From Flavobacterium nackdongense (GTDB taxonomy: Bacteria; Bacteroidota; Bacteroidia; Flavobacteriales; Flavobacteriaceae), in the NCBI RefSeq assembly GCF_004355225.1, contig NZ_CP037933.1, positions 2,852,001 through 2,916,000 of the forward strand: a stretch of DNA of 64,000 nucleotides. The letters run 5' to 3'. Within the stretch, counting starts at the first letter, position 1, and every line of letters begins with the position of its first letter. Position numbers and translations under genes: made by a program. The notes below the pieces were generated by a model. It was not told the DNA's origin. It made no database searches and saw nothing but the letters and a program-made list of their open reading frames with translations. This document shows positions 46,147-54,604 of this stretch, piece by piece.

Positions 46147-49100
46147 ATGAAATACAATCCGAACGAAATCGAAGCCAAATGGCAAAAACATTGGGCAGAA
46201 AATCAAACTTTTGCAGCTGAAAACAACTCCGAAAAGCCAAAATATTATGTTTTGGATATGTTTCCGTATCCATCTGGAGCGGGATTGCACGTGGGGCATC
46301 CGCTGGGTTACATCGCTTCGGATGTGTATTCGAGATACAAAAGACATCGTGGTTTCAATGTTTTGCACCCAATGGGCTATGACAGTTTTGGATTGCCAGC
46401 CGAACAATATGCAATTCAAACGGGTCAACGCCCAGAAGACACCACTTCAGTAAATATTGATGGTGGCGTGGACAAAGAAGGAAACAAAATTGCCGGTTAC
46501 CGCAAACAATTGGATAAAATTGGATTTTCGTTTGATTGGAGCCGTGAAGTGCGTACTTCAAATCCTGATTATTACAAACACACGCAGTGGATTTTCATCC
46601 AATTATTCAACTCTTGGTACAATAAAAACACCGACAAAGCTGAGGATATTTCGACTTTGATTTCCATTTTTGAAACAGAAGGAAATAGTCCCGAAACTTC
46701 GGGATTAAATGCAGTTTGCGACGACAATATTTCTGTTTTTTCGTCAAGCGAATGGAATGCATTTTCTCCTGAAGACCAACAAAAAATACTATTACAATAT
46801 AGATTAACCTATTTGGCCGAAACCGAAGTGAATTGGTGTCCCGGACTAGGAACGGTTTTAGCGAATGACGAAATTGTAAACGGCGTTTCAGAACGTGGTG
46901 GATTTCCGGTTATTCGCAAGAAAATGACCCAATGGAGTATGCGAATTTCCGCTTATGCAGAACGTTTGTTACAAGGTTTAGATACAATAGATTGGAGCGA
47001 AAGCATCAAGGAAAGCCAGAGAAACTGGATTGGAAAAAGTGTGGGAGCGATGGTCGATTTCAGATTGCAGAATTCAGAAAGCAGTATTTCAGTTTTTACT
47101 ACAAGACCCGACACGATTTTTGGAGTTACGTTTATGACTCTAGCACCGGAACACGAATTGGTAGCTCAAATCACCACGCCTGAACAAAAAGCGGAAGTGG
47201 AAGCCTATGTCGAAAAAACCGCAAAACGTTCTGAAAGAGAGCGTATGGCGGATGTAAAAACCATTTCGGGTGTTTTCACGGGAGCCTATGCCGAGCATCC
47301 GTTTACCAAAGAACCGATTCCGGTTTGGATTGGTGATTACGTTCTCGCAGGTTACGGAACGGGCGCTGTGATGGCGGTTCCTTGCGGCGACGAAAGAGAT
47401 TATGCTTTTGCCAATTTCTTCAAAGGCAATCCCGAGGCTTCGGGAGGAATGCAACCCATTAAAAACATTTTTGATAAAGACATTTCAGAAGCAGCTTTTG
47501 GAGCCAAAGAAGGTTTTCAATTGATAGATTCTGATTTTTTAAATGGATTAGGATACAAAGAAGGAACTAAGAAAATAATCGAAGAATTAGAAAAAATAGG
47601 TCAAGGAAAAGGAAAAATAAATTACCGTTTGCGTGATGCCGTTTTCTCTCGCCAAAGATATTGGGGAGAGCCGTTTCCGGTATATTATGTGAATGGTTTG
47701 CCACAAATGATTGAGGCGAAACATTTGCCAATCGTTTTGCCGGAAGTTGAGAAATATTTGCCAACCGAAGACGGATTGCCTCCTTTAGGGAACGCTGCTG
47801 TTTGGGCTTGGGATAGTGTTCAGTGTTCAGTGGTCAGTACGCAGTTGATTGACAATAAAACAATATTTCCTTTAGAATTGAACACAATGCCAGGTTGGGC
47901 AGGAAGTTCTTGGTATTGGATGCGTTATATGGATGCGCACAACGACGGAGAATTTGCCGGTCAAGATGCCTTGAAATATTGGGAAAGCGTGGATTTATAC
48001 ATTGGCGGAAGCGAACACGCCACCGGTCACTTATTGTATTCCCGTTTTTGGAACAAATTCCTAAAAGACAAAGGTTTTGCACCAACCGAAGAACCATTCA
48101 AAAAACTGATTAATCAGGGAATGATTTTGGGAACTAGTGCTTTTGTTTATAGGCTTTCATATGGAATAGCAGATGGTCATTCAAACAACTCAGAATTTAA
48201 TAATTTAAAAGGAATTTATTTTTCACATTCTTCTATAAAAGAATTAAATAAGTTTTTTGATAGTGTTGATTATGGAAATGAAGTATTTATAGATTTTAAG
48301 CCTGATGGAGCTTATTATAACCCATATAAGATTAATAATGAAGTTCTTAACAATTTAAGTAAAGAGTTTTTTAAAATAACAAACTCAAGTTTAGATTCAA
48401 TAAGAATTTATGAAAATTCTTTTGATAAATTACATACTGATGTTTCATTTGTAAATTCTTCAGATGAACTAGATGTTGAGGCTTTTAAAAATTGGCGAGA
48501 AGAATATAAAGATGCAAAATTCATTTGTGAAGAAAACGGCAAATATATTGTAGGTCGCGAAATCGAAAAAATGTCGAAATCCAAATACAATGTGGTAACT
48601 CCTGATGATATTTGTAACGAGTACGGAGCCGATACCTTGCGTTTGTACGAAATGTTTTTAGGGCCATTGGAACAAGCGAAACCTTGGAATACAGCAGGAA
48701 TTTCAGGAGTTTTTGGTTTTCTTAAAAAATTATGGCGTTTGTATTTTGACGATAATGGTTTAATTGTAACCAACGACACGCCAACAAAAGACAACTTAAA
48801 ATCATTGCACAAAACCATCAAAAAAGTGGCAGAAGATATCGAAGGGTTCTCTTTCAACACTTCGGTTTCACAGTTTATGATTTGTGTGAATGAATTGTCA
48901 ACTCAAAATTGTCATTCTCGTGCCATTTTAGAACCCTTAGCGATTTTGATTTCGCCTTATGCGCCACACATCGCCGAGGAATTATGGGCTCAATTAGGGA
49001 ATACAGGTTCGATTTCAACGGTGGCATTCCCTGTTTTTGAAGAAAAGCATTTGGTAGAATCAGAGAAGGAATATCCAGTTTCATTCAACGGAAAAATGCG

Positions 49101-49248
49101 GTTTACAATGACTTTGCCTTTGGATTTAACCAAGGAACAAATCGAGGAAATCGTAATGAAAGACGAAAGAACTTTGAAACAATTGGACGGAAAAACACCA
49201 AACAAAGTAATAATCGTTCCCGGGAAAATCATCAATTTGGTGGGATAA
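46147..49248 (+). CDS. leuS: Leucyl-tRNA synthetase with in-frame repeat insertions
   Basis: The product has 1033 residues, longer than the roughly 920-950 I expect for the family in Bacteroidota. It is a class I synthetase: HVGH (in PYPSGAGLHVGHPLGY) and KMSKSKYN form the ATP site. The editing domain is present (SVFTTRPDTIFGVTFMTLAPEH; GTGAVMAVPCGDERDYAFA). Extra length comes from short insertions at about 181-186 (repeat-derived), 428-433 (repeat-derived) and 557-567 (repeat-derived), and from an AT-rich stretch at about 663-795 before KMSKS, each listed separately. The frame is unbroken throughout, so the enzyme is probably functional. A strong terminator follows. Confidence 0.95.
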   Translation: MKYNPNEIEAKWQKHWAENQTFAAENNSEKPKYYVLDMFPYPSGAGLHVGHPLGYIASDVYSRYKRHRGFNVLHPMGYDSFGLPAEQYAIQTGQRPEDTTSVNIDGGVDKEGNKIAGYRKQLDKIGFSFDWSREVRTSNPDYYKHTQWIFIQLFNSWYNKNTDKAEDISTLISIFETEGNSPETSGLNAVCDDNISVFSSSEWNAFSPEDQQKILLQYRLTYLAETEVNWCPGLGTVLANDEIVNGVSERGGFPVIRKKMTQWSMRISAYAERLLQGLDTIDWSESIKESQRNWIGKSVGAMVDFRLQNSESSISVFTTRPDTIFGVTFMTLAPEHELVAQITTPEQKAEVEAYVEKTAKRSERERMADVKTISGVFTGAYAEHPFTKEPIPVWIGDYVLAGYGTGAVMAVPCGDERDYAFANFFKGNPEASGGMQPIKNIFDKDISEAAFGAKEGFQLIDSDFLNGLGYKEGTKKIIEELEKIGQGKGKINYRLRDAVFSRQRYWGEPFPVYYVNGLPQMIEAKHLPIVLPEVEKYLPTEDGLPPLGNAAVWAWDSVQCSVVSTQLIDNKTIFPLELNTMPGWAGSSWYWMRYMDAHNDGEFAGQDALKYWESVDLYIGGSEHATGHLLYSRFWNKFLKDKGFAPTEEPFKKLINQGMILGTSAFVYRLSYGIADGHSNNSEFNNLKGIYFSHSSIKELNKFFDSVDYGNEVFIDFKPDGAYYNPYKINNEVLNNLSKEFFKITNSSLDSIRIYENSFDKLHTDVSFVNSSDELDVEAFKNWREEYKDAKFICEENGKYIVGREIEKMSKSKYNVVTPDDICNEYGADTLRLYEMFLGPLEQAKPWNTAGISGVFGFLKKLWRLYFDDNGLIVTNDTPTKDNLKSLHKTIKKVAEDIEGFSFNTSVSQFMICVNELSTQNCHSRAILEPLAILISPYAPHIAEELWAQLGNTGSISTVAFPVFEEKHLVESEKEYPVSFNGKMRFTMTLPLDLTKEQIEEIVMKDERTLKQLDGKTPNKVIIVPGKIINLVG
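46689..46704. repeat. leuS: Palindromic repeat inside leuS (copy 1)
   Basis: TCCCGAAACTTCGGGA is an in-frame palindrome (7-bp stem) giving about six residues, SPETSG. The same motif type recurs at 47430-47445. It keeps the leuS frame open. Confidence 0.6.
47430..47445. repeat. leuS: Palindromic repeat inside leuS (copy 2)
   Basis: TCCCGAGGCTTCGGGA is the second copy of the TCCCGA...TCGGGA palindrome in this gene, in frame, encoding residues PEASG in a surface loop of the editing region. Confidence 0.6.
47817..47845 (+). repeat. leuS: GTTCAGT repeat inside leuS
   Basis: Tandem GTGTTCAGTGTTCAGTGGTCAGT-type units are read in frame as SVQCSVVSTQL. The same sort of unit (TTTTCAG) occurs intergenically at 44735-44760, so this looks like an intergenic repeat that landed in a coding region between WAWD and the next conserved block LNTMPGWAGSSWYW. 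Confidence 0.55.
48134..48530 (+). other. leuS: AT-rich segment of leuS with unlike composition
   Basis: Hand count over 48181-48480 gives 66 G or C in 300 bases (22%), against about 40% in nearby leuS sequence. It encodes about 130 residues before KMSKS, rich in Asn, Lys, Ile and Phe, with AT-ending codons. The flanks (MILGTSAFVYR and GKYIVGREIEKMSKS) are normal LeuRS. Confidence 0.65.
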
Positions 49249-49268
49249 AAAGTGAAATTCCAAATTTT

Positions 49269-49310
49269 AAAAAATCCAAATTCCAATTCGTATTGGAGTT
49301 TGGATTTTTT
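49269..49310 (+). terminator. Terminator of leuS (repeat-type hairpin)
   Basis: 49269-49286 (starts AAAAAATCC) pairs with 49293-49310 (TTGGAGTTTGGATTTTTT), an 18-bp stem with one G-T pair and a T run. The same ATTCCAA/TTGGA(A/G)T unit forms the hairpins near 50201 and 50291. Confidence 0.8.
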
Positions 49311-49466
49311 TTGTTCAGTAGTTTGCCATTCCGTAGGAATCTGTTTTTCGTAATTGGATATTGAAATTTTCAAAATTTGGAATTTTTTTAACAGATGTCA
49401 ATTTGGCATTTTATAAATTTGGTTTAAAATTTGTTGGATTAGATTTAAACATTAAAAAAATAAATT

Positions 49467-50153
49467 ATGGGAATGGGATATATGATTTTGGCGGGTATGA
49501 TAATGCTCGCCAGTTGGTTAGTAAGCTCAAGATTAAAAAGCAAATTCGAGGAATATTCGAAACTGCATTTGCAAAACGGAATGAGTGGTGCCGAAATTGC
49601 CGAGAAAATGCTTGCCGATAATGGGATTCGAGACGTAAGAGTAATTTCTACTCCGGGGCAATTGACCGACCATTACAATCCAGTGGATAAAACGGTGAAT
49701 TTAAGCGAGGCAGTGTACAATCAAAGAAATGCTGCGGCCGCCGCTGTTGCTGCTCACGAATGTGGACATGCGGTGCAGCACGCTGTGGGTTATCAATGGC
49801 TAACGATGCGTTCGCAATTGGTGCCCATTGTGAATGTGGCTTCCTCTTATATGCAATGGATTTTACTAGCAGGAATCTTGATGATTAAAACATTTCCTTC
49901 GCTTTTGTTGATAGGAATCGTGATTTTTGCTGCCACGACTTTGTTTTCCATCGTGACTTTGCCGGTAGAATATGATGCAAGTAATCGTGCGTTGGCTTGG
50001 TTGGAAAACAAAAGAATGTTGACGCAACAAGAACAGGCTGGGGCAAAAGATGCTTTGAAATGGGCTGCTAGAACCTATGTCGTGGCTGCTTTGGGCTCGA
50101 TTGCAACCTTGTTGTATTACATTTCTATTTATATGGGAGGCAGAAGAGAATAG
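49467..50153 (+). CDS. Zinc metallopeptidase, YugP family
   Basis: The product has 228 residues. An N-terminal helix (GYMILAGMIMLASWLVSS) is followed by a cytoplasmic or periplasmic zinc site HECGH (H97, E98, H101 in AAHECGHAVQHAVGY) and three further helices; LPVEYDASNRALAWLEN supplies the family's third ligand region. Neutral zinc metallopeptidases of this type (PF04298) are common, but their targets are unknown. It is the first gene after leuS and has its own terminator. Confidence 0.88.
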   Translation: MGMGYMILAGMIMLASWLVSSRLKSKFEEYSKLHLQNGMSGAEIAEKMLADNGIRDVRVISTPGQLTDHYNPVDKTVNLSEAVYNQRNAAAAAVAAHECGHAVQHAVGYQWLTMRSQLVPIVNVASSYMQWILLAGILMIKTFPSLLLIGIVIFAATTLFSIVTLPVEYDASNRALAWLENKRMLTQQEQAGAKDALKWAARTYVVAALGSIATLLYYISIYMGGRRE

Positions 50154-50200
50154 AAAAATTCCAAATTTCAACTCAAAAGAAAATGCTAATATTTTAAATT

Positions 50201-50238
50201 CCAAATTCCAAAAACTTTGCGGTTCATTGGAGTTTGGA
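50201..50238 (+). terminator. Repeat-type hairpin terminator after the metallopeptidase gene
   Basis: CCAAATTCCAA (50201-50211) pairs with TTGGAGTTTGG (50228-50238), followed by ATTTTTTT. It is the second member of the TTGGAATTTGG hairpin family in this region. Confidence 0.65.
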
Positions 50239-50290
50239 TTTTTTTATGCCTTTAATTTTGGAGTTACCATCTCTTTTGCGGAGTTAAAAC

Positions 50291-50335
50291 AAAAATTCCA
50301 AATTCCAAGCTTATCAGTTGGAATTTGGAATTTTT
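50291..50335. terminator. Perfect 18-bp hairpin between the metallopeptidase and hemD genes
   Basis: AAAAATTCCAAATTCCAA (50291-50308) pairs exactly with 50318-50335 around a 9-base loop. T runs on both strands allow it to terminate hemD (minus strand) as well. Confidence 0.8.
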
Positions 50336-50358
50336 TAGTATTGGAAATTCTAGAATAT

Positions 50359-51117
50359 TTATTTCCCTTTATTAGCTTCTGAAATGTATTTTTCTAACGC
50401 CATCGTCATCGAAGGAGTGTCGGGAGTTGGAGCGAGAATGTCAATTCGTAGACCTTTCTCTAAAGCTGCTTTCTGAGTTGTACTTCCAAAAACGGCTATT
50501 CGGGTATTGTTTTGTTCGAAATCAGGAAAATTAGTAAACAATGATTTAATTCCGGTTGGACTAAAAAAGGCTAATACATCGTAATAAACATCGGCCAAGT
50601 CTGACAAATCACTAATAACTGTTTTGTAAAAAGTTGCTTGAGTCCAATCTACTTTAAGGTTGTTTAATGTTATTGGCGCATCAGGGTTGAGTTGATCTGA
50701 AGCGGGCAATAAAAATTTTTCGTCTTTATATTTTTTAATCAGCGGCGATAAATCGGCAAAATCTTTAGGACCTACGTAAATTTTTCGCTTGCGATACACT
50801 ACATATTTTTGCAAGTAAAATGCGATAGCTTCCGATTGACAAAAATATTTCAGACCTTCAGGCACTTTGTAACGCATTTCGTCAGCCACTCTAAAAAAGT
50901 GATCAACAGAGTTTTTGCTTGTTAGGATGATCGCAGTAAAATTATTAAGATCAATTTTTTGAAGTCTAATTTCTTTGGCACTGACCCCTTCAACGTGGAT
51001 AAAAGGTCTGAAGTCAACTTTAACTTTATGCTTATTTTGGAGTTCAAAGTAAGGGGAATTTTCTACTTTGGGCTCAGGCTGTGACACCAAAATTGTTTTT
51101 ACTTTCATATTTGACAT
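50359..51117 (-). CDS. hemD: Uroporphyrinogen-III synthase
   Basis: The product has 252 residues and two alpha/beta domains typical of HemD: KTILVSQPEPKVENSPYFEL at the start, NFTAIILTSKNSVDHFF, then DVLAFFSPTGIKSLFTNFP and RIAVFGSTTQKAALEKGLRIDILAPTPDTPSMTMALEKYI. The enzyme closes the tetrapyrrole ring in haem synthesis. HemD is weakly conserved in sequence, but these blocks are clear. It is 3 bases behind the DUF4271 gene, an arrangement common in Flavobacteriia. Confidence 0.93.
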   Translation of the reverse strand: MSNMKVKTILVSQPEPKVENSPYFELQNKHKVKVDFRPFIHVEGVSAKEIRLQKIDLNNFTAIILTSKNSVDHFFRVADEMRYKVPEGLKYFCQSEAIAFYLQKYVVYRKRKIYVGPKDFADLSPLIKKYKDEKFLLPASDQLNPDAPITLNNLKVDWTQATFYKTVISDLSDLADVYYDVLAFFSPTGIKSLFTNFPDFEQNNTRIAVFGSTTQKAALEKGLRIDILAPTPDTPSMTMALEKYISEANKGK

Positions 51118-51120
51118 TTT

Positions 51121-51792
51121 CTAAGCAATACCTTTTGTAAACCAATAATACATGAAATAATACGGTGCTATTTCGAGAGCGCAAAGATATAAAATAAAAT
51201 AAAACAACTTACTAAATATTATATTTTGATAATTTTTTATTGATACCAAATAGGTTAAAACACTTGAAATCAGGAGTATAGATATTAATACTAGCATAAA
51301 TTCTCTTGAAACCGCATCGTAATAAAACAGAATAATGTTAATTGGCAATAAGAATATCCCTATGTATGTTCTGAAAGTTACTTTCTGAAGGTTGAATTGT
51401 TCTATAATTTCTTCAATGCTGAAGGCGGTTGCGATGATTTTTTCGATTAAAAATTTTGAGAAAACAAAATAGATGAGGAACGTAATTATTTGAATAAATA
51501 AAATCCAATCTGTTTTAGAGCCGTAACCAAAGTTGGCCAAAGAAATTTGAATAAAAAAGGAAAAAGAAATGAGTTGGACAAAAAATAAGGCGATGGTAAA
51601 TCCACTATTAAGATGGCTTCCGTCTTTGTACACATTGGTGTATTTGTCAGAATAAATCAATTTGGCAAATTCAGCAAATCGATTTTCAAACGCTGATTTA
51701 GTCAATGCAATGGTGGCAAATGCAATGACAAACAAGATGGTTGCCCAATCTTTGTTTTCAACAACCCTAAAATGAAGTACAGTATCAATCAT
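51121..51792 (-). CDS. DUF4271 family membrane protein
   Basis: The product has 223 residues with about six hydrophobic segments (ATILFVIAFATIALT, IALFFVQLISFSFFIQ, WILFIQIITFLIYFVF, IGIFLLPINIILFYY, LVLISILLISSVLTYLV, LFYFILYLCALEIAPYYFMYYWF). The first loop, FENRFAEFAKLIYSDKYTNVYK, is the conserved block of DUF4271. It is Bacteroidota-specific, of unknown function, and regularly cotranscribed with hemD as here. Confidence 0.88.
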   Translation of the reverse strand: MIDTVLHFRVVENKDWATILFVIAFATIALTKSAFENRFAEFAKLIYSDKYTNVYKDGSHLNSGFTIALFFVQLISFSFFIQISLANFGYGSKTDWILFIQIITFLIYFVFSKFLIEKIIATAFSIEEIIEQFNLQKVTFRTYIGIFLLPINIILFYYDAVSREFMLVLISILLISSVLTYLVSIKNYQNIIFSKLFYFILYLCALEIAPYYFMYYWFTKGIA

Positions 51793-51799
51793 AGCATTG

Positions 51800-51807
51800 C
51801 AAAATTA
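51800..51807 (-). promoter_or_regulatory. Candidate -7 element of the DUF4271-hemD pair
   Basis: CAAAATTA is TAATTTTG on the minus strand, matching TAnnTTTG only 8 bases from the ATG; a very short leader would result. Moderate support. Confidence 0.35.
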
Positions 51808-51953
51808 CTAATTTTTTATTTCATTTTTTTATTAAATAATTATTCTGAATTCGAAAGGAAACAAAAACAGATTGCGATCCAACAATAGTGCACAGCCGCA
51901 GCGAAAAATTAGAAATATTACCCGCACATAGGAGTCAAATGGTATAAAAAGTT

Positions 51954-51961
51954 TACTTTTG
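51954..51961 (+). promoter_or_regulatory. Candidate -7 element of the GT2-pyrC operon
   Basis: TACTTTTG matches TAnnTTTG and predicts a start near 51968, giving a leader of about 13 bases. There is no TTG at -33 in the 30 bases upstream. Confidence 0.4.
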
Positions 51962-51980
51962 CGGTGAAATTTCTCGAAAT

Positions 51981-52706
51981 ATGAATGATTGTATTGTTAT
52001 AATTCCTACCTATAACGAAATTGAAAACATCGAAAGTATAATTAGGGCTGTGCTATCGCAACACAAACCATTTCATATCCTTGTAATCGATGACAACTCA
52101 CCAGACCACACCGCCGACAAAGTTAGTATGCTTCAATCTGAATTTGAAGGTAGATTATTTTTAGAAAAAAGGGTCGGTAAATTGGGCTTAGGAACAGCTT
52201 ATGTTCACGGTTTTAGATGGGCTTTAGAGCACAATTACAGTTATATTTTCGAAATGGACGCCGATTTTTCGCATAATCCTAATGATTTAGAAAAATTATA
52301 CGATGCTTGTCATTTTGGCGGAGCAGATTTAGCCATAGGCTCGCGGTATGTCACTGGAGTCAATGTGGTAAACTGGCCGTTGAGTCGTGTTTTGATGTCC
52401 TATTTTGCTTCGGTTTATGTGCGGTTTATAACCGGGATGCAAATTCACGATGCCACGGCAGGATTCATTTGTTATAAAAGTGAAGTTTTGGCGGGAATCA
52501 ATTTAGATAAAATAAAATTTGTGGGCTATGCTTTTCAAATCGAGATGAAATACCGAACTTTTTGCAAGAAATTTGATATTACAGAAGTTCCGATTATTTT
52601 TACCGATAGGACCAAGGGGCAATCCAAAATGAGCTCAGCAATTTTTAAAGAAGCTGTTTTTGGAGTAATTGCTTTGCGAATAAAAAAATTATTTAACACC
52701 TTATAA
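51981..52706 (+). CDS. Polyprenol monophosphomannose synthase (GT2)
   Basis: The product has 241 residues of a GT-A fold. IVIIPTYNEIENIESIIRAVL and LVIDDNSPDHTADKV bind the nucleotide sugar. DADFSHNPNDLEKL holds the metal-binding DxD-like residues. The acceptor part is GSRYVTGVNVVNWPLSRVLMSYFASVYVRF. It makes a polyprenyl-phosphate sugar donor, probably mannose, for envelope glycosylation. It has no membrane anchor of its own. It is the first gene of a three-gene operon with pyrC (13 bases) and a DUF4296 gene (9 bases). Confidence 0.9.
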   Translation: MNDCIVIIPTYNEIENIESIIRAVLSQHKPFHILVIDDNSPDHTADKVSMLQSEFEGRLFLEKRVGKLGLGTAYVHGFRWALEHNYSYIFEMDADFSHNPNDLEKLYDACHFGGADLAIGSRYVTGVNVVNWPLSRVLMSYFASVYVRFITGMQIHDATAGFICYKSEVLAGINLDKIKFVGYAFQIEMKYRTFCKKFDITEVPIIFTDRTKGQSKMSSAIFKEAVFGVIALRIKKLFNTL

Positions 52707-52719
52707 AAGGAGAATCAAG

Positions 52720-54060
52720 ATGAATAAGGTTTTAATCAAAAATGCAAAAATAGTCAACGAAGGAACTATTTTTGAAGGAGATGTTTTAATAGAAAATGAT
52801 CTAATTGTTGAAATTGCGGAGACCATAAGTGCAAAGTCTTCCTCTTGCAAAATTATTGATGCCGAAGGAAATTTTCTCATTCCTGGCGCGATTGATGATC
52901 AAGTACATTTTAGAGAACCCGGATTGACACACAAAGGCGATATCGAATCCGAATCGAAAGCGGCTGTCGCTGGCGGAATTACCTCCTTTATCGAGCAGCC
53001 TAACACAGTCCCGAATGCTGTGACCCAGGAAATTTTAGAGGAAAAATATCAAATTGCTGCCTCAAAATCCTATGCGAATTATTCGTTTATGATGGGTGCT
53101 ACCAATGATAATCTCGATGAAGTTTTAAAAACAAATCCAAGAAATGTTGCCGGAATCAAGATATTTTTAGGTTCGTCAACCGGAAATATGTTGGTTGATA
53201 ATGAAGAGGTTTTAGAAAAGATTTTTTCAAGTACCCCCTTGCTTATTGCGGTGCATTGTGAGGATGAAACCACGATAAAAAACAATTTAGAAAAATTCAA
53301 AACCGAGTTTGGCGACGATATTCCTGTAACAGCGCATCATCTCATTCGAAGCGAAGAAGCTTGTTATCTTTCGTCATCCAAAGCGATTGATTTGGCCAAA
53401 AAAACAGGTGCTAGATTGCACGTATTCCACCTGTCTACGGCAAAAGAAATGGAGCTTTTTACCAATAAAATCCCCTTGGAAGAGAAAAAAATTACCGCCG
53501 AAGTTTGTATTCATCATTTGTGGTTCACCAATGATGATTACGCAACCAAAGGCAATTTTATCAAATGGAATCCAGCTGTAAAAACCGCCAATGACCGCAA
53601 AGTGCTATGGGAAGCTTTGAATGATGGAAGGATTGATGTAATCGCTACAGACCACGCGCCACACACCCTCGAGGAAAAAAAACAATCTTATTTGAAAGCC
53701 CCTTCAGGCGGGCCGCTCGTGCAACATGCCGTTGTAGCCATGTTTGAAGCCTATCATCAAGGAAAAATCAGCGTTGAGAAAATTGTAGAAAAAATGTGTC
53801 ATAATCCGGCAAAGATTTTCAAAATCGAAAAACGTGGTTTCATCAAAGAAGGCTATTATGCCGATTTGGTTATTGTAAATTCTGGTTTGCCGTGGAGTGT
53901 CAAGAAAGAGAATATTTTAGCAAAATGTGGTTGGTCTCCTTTCGAAGGGTTTACTTTCAAATCTCGAATTACCCACACTTTTGTCAATGGAGAATTAGTT
54001 TATTCTCCTTTCAAAGTGAAAGATATTCGTGCCGGAAAGCGATTATTATTTAATCGATAA
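52720..54060 (+). CDS. pyrC: Dihydroorotase (class I type)
   Basis: The product has 446 residues. The amidohydrolase metal site is present, with one substitution: the usual H-x-H is Q61-V-H63 (DDQVHFREPG). R65 and the carbamylated Lys candidate K147 (AGIKIFLGSS), H179 (AVHCED), H237 (LHVFHLST) and D311 (IATDHAPH) are in place. I recall the same QVH form in other Bacteroidota dihydroorotases, so it is probably active and not a dead paralogue. It closes carbamoyl-aspartate to dihydroorotate in pyrimidine synthesis. Confidence 0.93.
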   Translation: MNKVLIKNAKIVNEGTIFEGDVLIENDLIVEIAETISAKSSSCKIIDAEGNFLIPGAIDDQVHFREPGLTHKGDIESESKAAVAGGITSFIEQPNTVPNAVTQEILEEKYQIAASKSYANYSFMMGATNDNLDEVLKTNPRNVAGIKIFLGSSTGNMLVDNEEVLEKIFSSTPLLIAVHCEDETTIKNNLEKFKTEFGDDIPVTAHHLIRSEEACYLSSSKAIDLAKKTGARLHVFHLSTAKEMELFTNKIPLEEKKITAEVCIHHLWFTNDDYATKGNFIKWNPAVKTANDRKVLWEALNDGRIDVIATDHAPHTLEEKKQSYLKAPSGGPLVQHAVVAMFEAYHQGKISVEKIVEKMCHNPAKIFKIEKRGFIKEGYYADLVIVNSGLPWSVKKENILAKCGWSPFEGFTFKSRITHTFVNGELVYSPFKVKDIRAGKRLLFNR

Positions 54061-54069
54061 TTTATACAA

Positions 54070-54597
54070 ATGAAGAAAATCGTACCATTTTTTATCCTAT
54101 TGATTCTTCTGATCGGCTGCGAAAAGGAGCTTGTCAAAGAACCAAAAAACCTAATTCCGAAAGAGAAAATGGTGGATATAATGTATGATTTGTCGCTTTT
54201 GGATGGAATGAAAGTGCAGGATCCGACTCTGGTAGACTCCTTAAAAATCAGTACGAACCAATACCTCTACAAAAAATATAAAATCGACAGTGTACAATTT
54301 GCGCAGAGTAATATCTATTATGCCGCCGATTATAAAGCGTATGAAAAAATGTATAATCAGGTTAAGGCGAGAATTGATAAAAATAAATTGGAGATTACAG
54401 CCCTTGTAAAAGCAAAAGCCAAAAAAGATAGTTTAGCAGCAGTTCGCAAGAAAAAATTACAATTAAAAAAAGAAGCCGACTCCATTAAAAAGGCTAAAAA
54501 AGACTTAAAAGTAAAAAAAGAAGTCGATTCTCTGAAAAAATCAAAAACAAGCCAATCTTCAAAAGCAAAAGATTCGCAAACGAAAACTGCGAAATAA
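54070..54597 (+). CDS. DUF4296 family lipoprotein
   Basis: The product has 175 residues. The lipobox LIGC (Cys 17) marks a lipoprotein. The DUF4296 domain spans about 25-105 (LIPKEKMVDIMYDLSLLDGMK, YKIDSVQFAQSNIYYAADYKAYEKMYNQVKARI). The last 60 residues are a Lys/Ser-rich, low-complexity charged tail with repeated KKxxDSxKK units, probably a coiled or disordered extension. It is Bacteroidota-specific, of unknown function, often behind pyrC. It meets the convergent epimerase gene 7 bases after its stop. Confidence 0.88.
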   Translation: MKKIVPFFILLILLIGCEKELVKEPKNLIPKEKMVDIMYDLSLLDGMKVQDPTLVDSLKISTNQYLYKKYKIDSVQFAQSNIYYAADYKAYEKMYNQVKARIDKNKLEITALVKAKAKKDSLAAVRKKKLQLKKEADSIKKAKKDLKVKKEVDSLKKSKTSQSSKAKDSQTKTAK

Positions 54598-54604
54598 ATC
54601 AGCT

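Noticed and set aside
46147..49248. Frameshifted or broken leuS
   Set aside because: Despite repeats and the AT-rich part, one frame is open over 1033 codons with both signature motifs in order.
52720..54060. Inactive dihydroorotase-like paralogue (PyrC')
   Set aside because: Only one of the metal ligands is changed; Lys, both later His, the Asp and the substrate Arg are all present, and I recall the same QVH form in other Bacteroidota.
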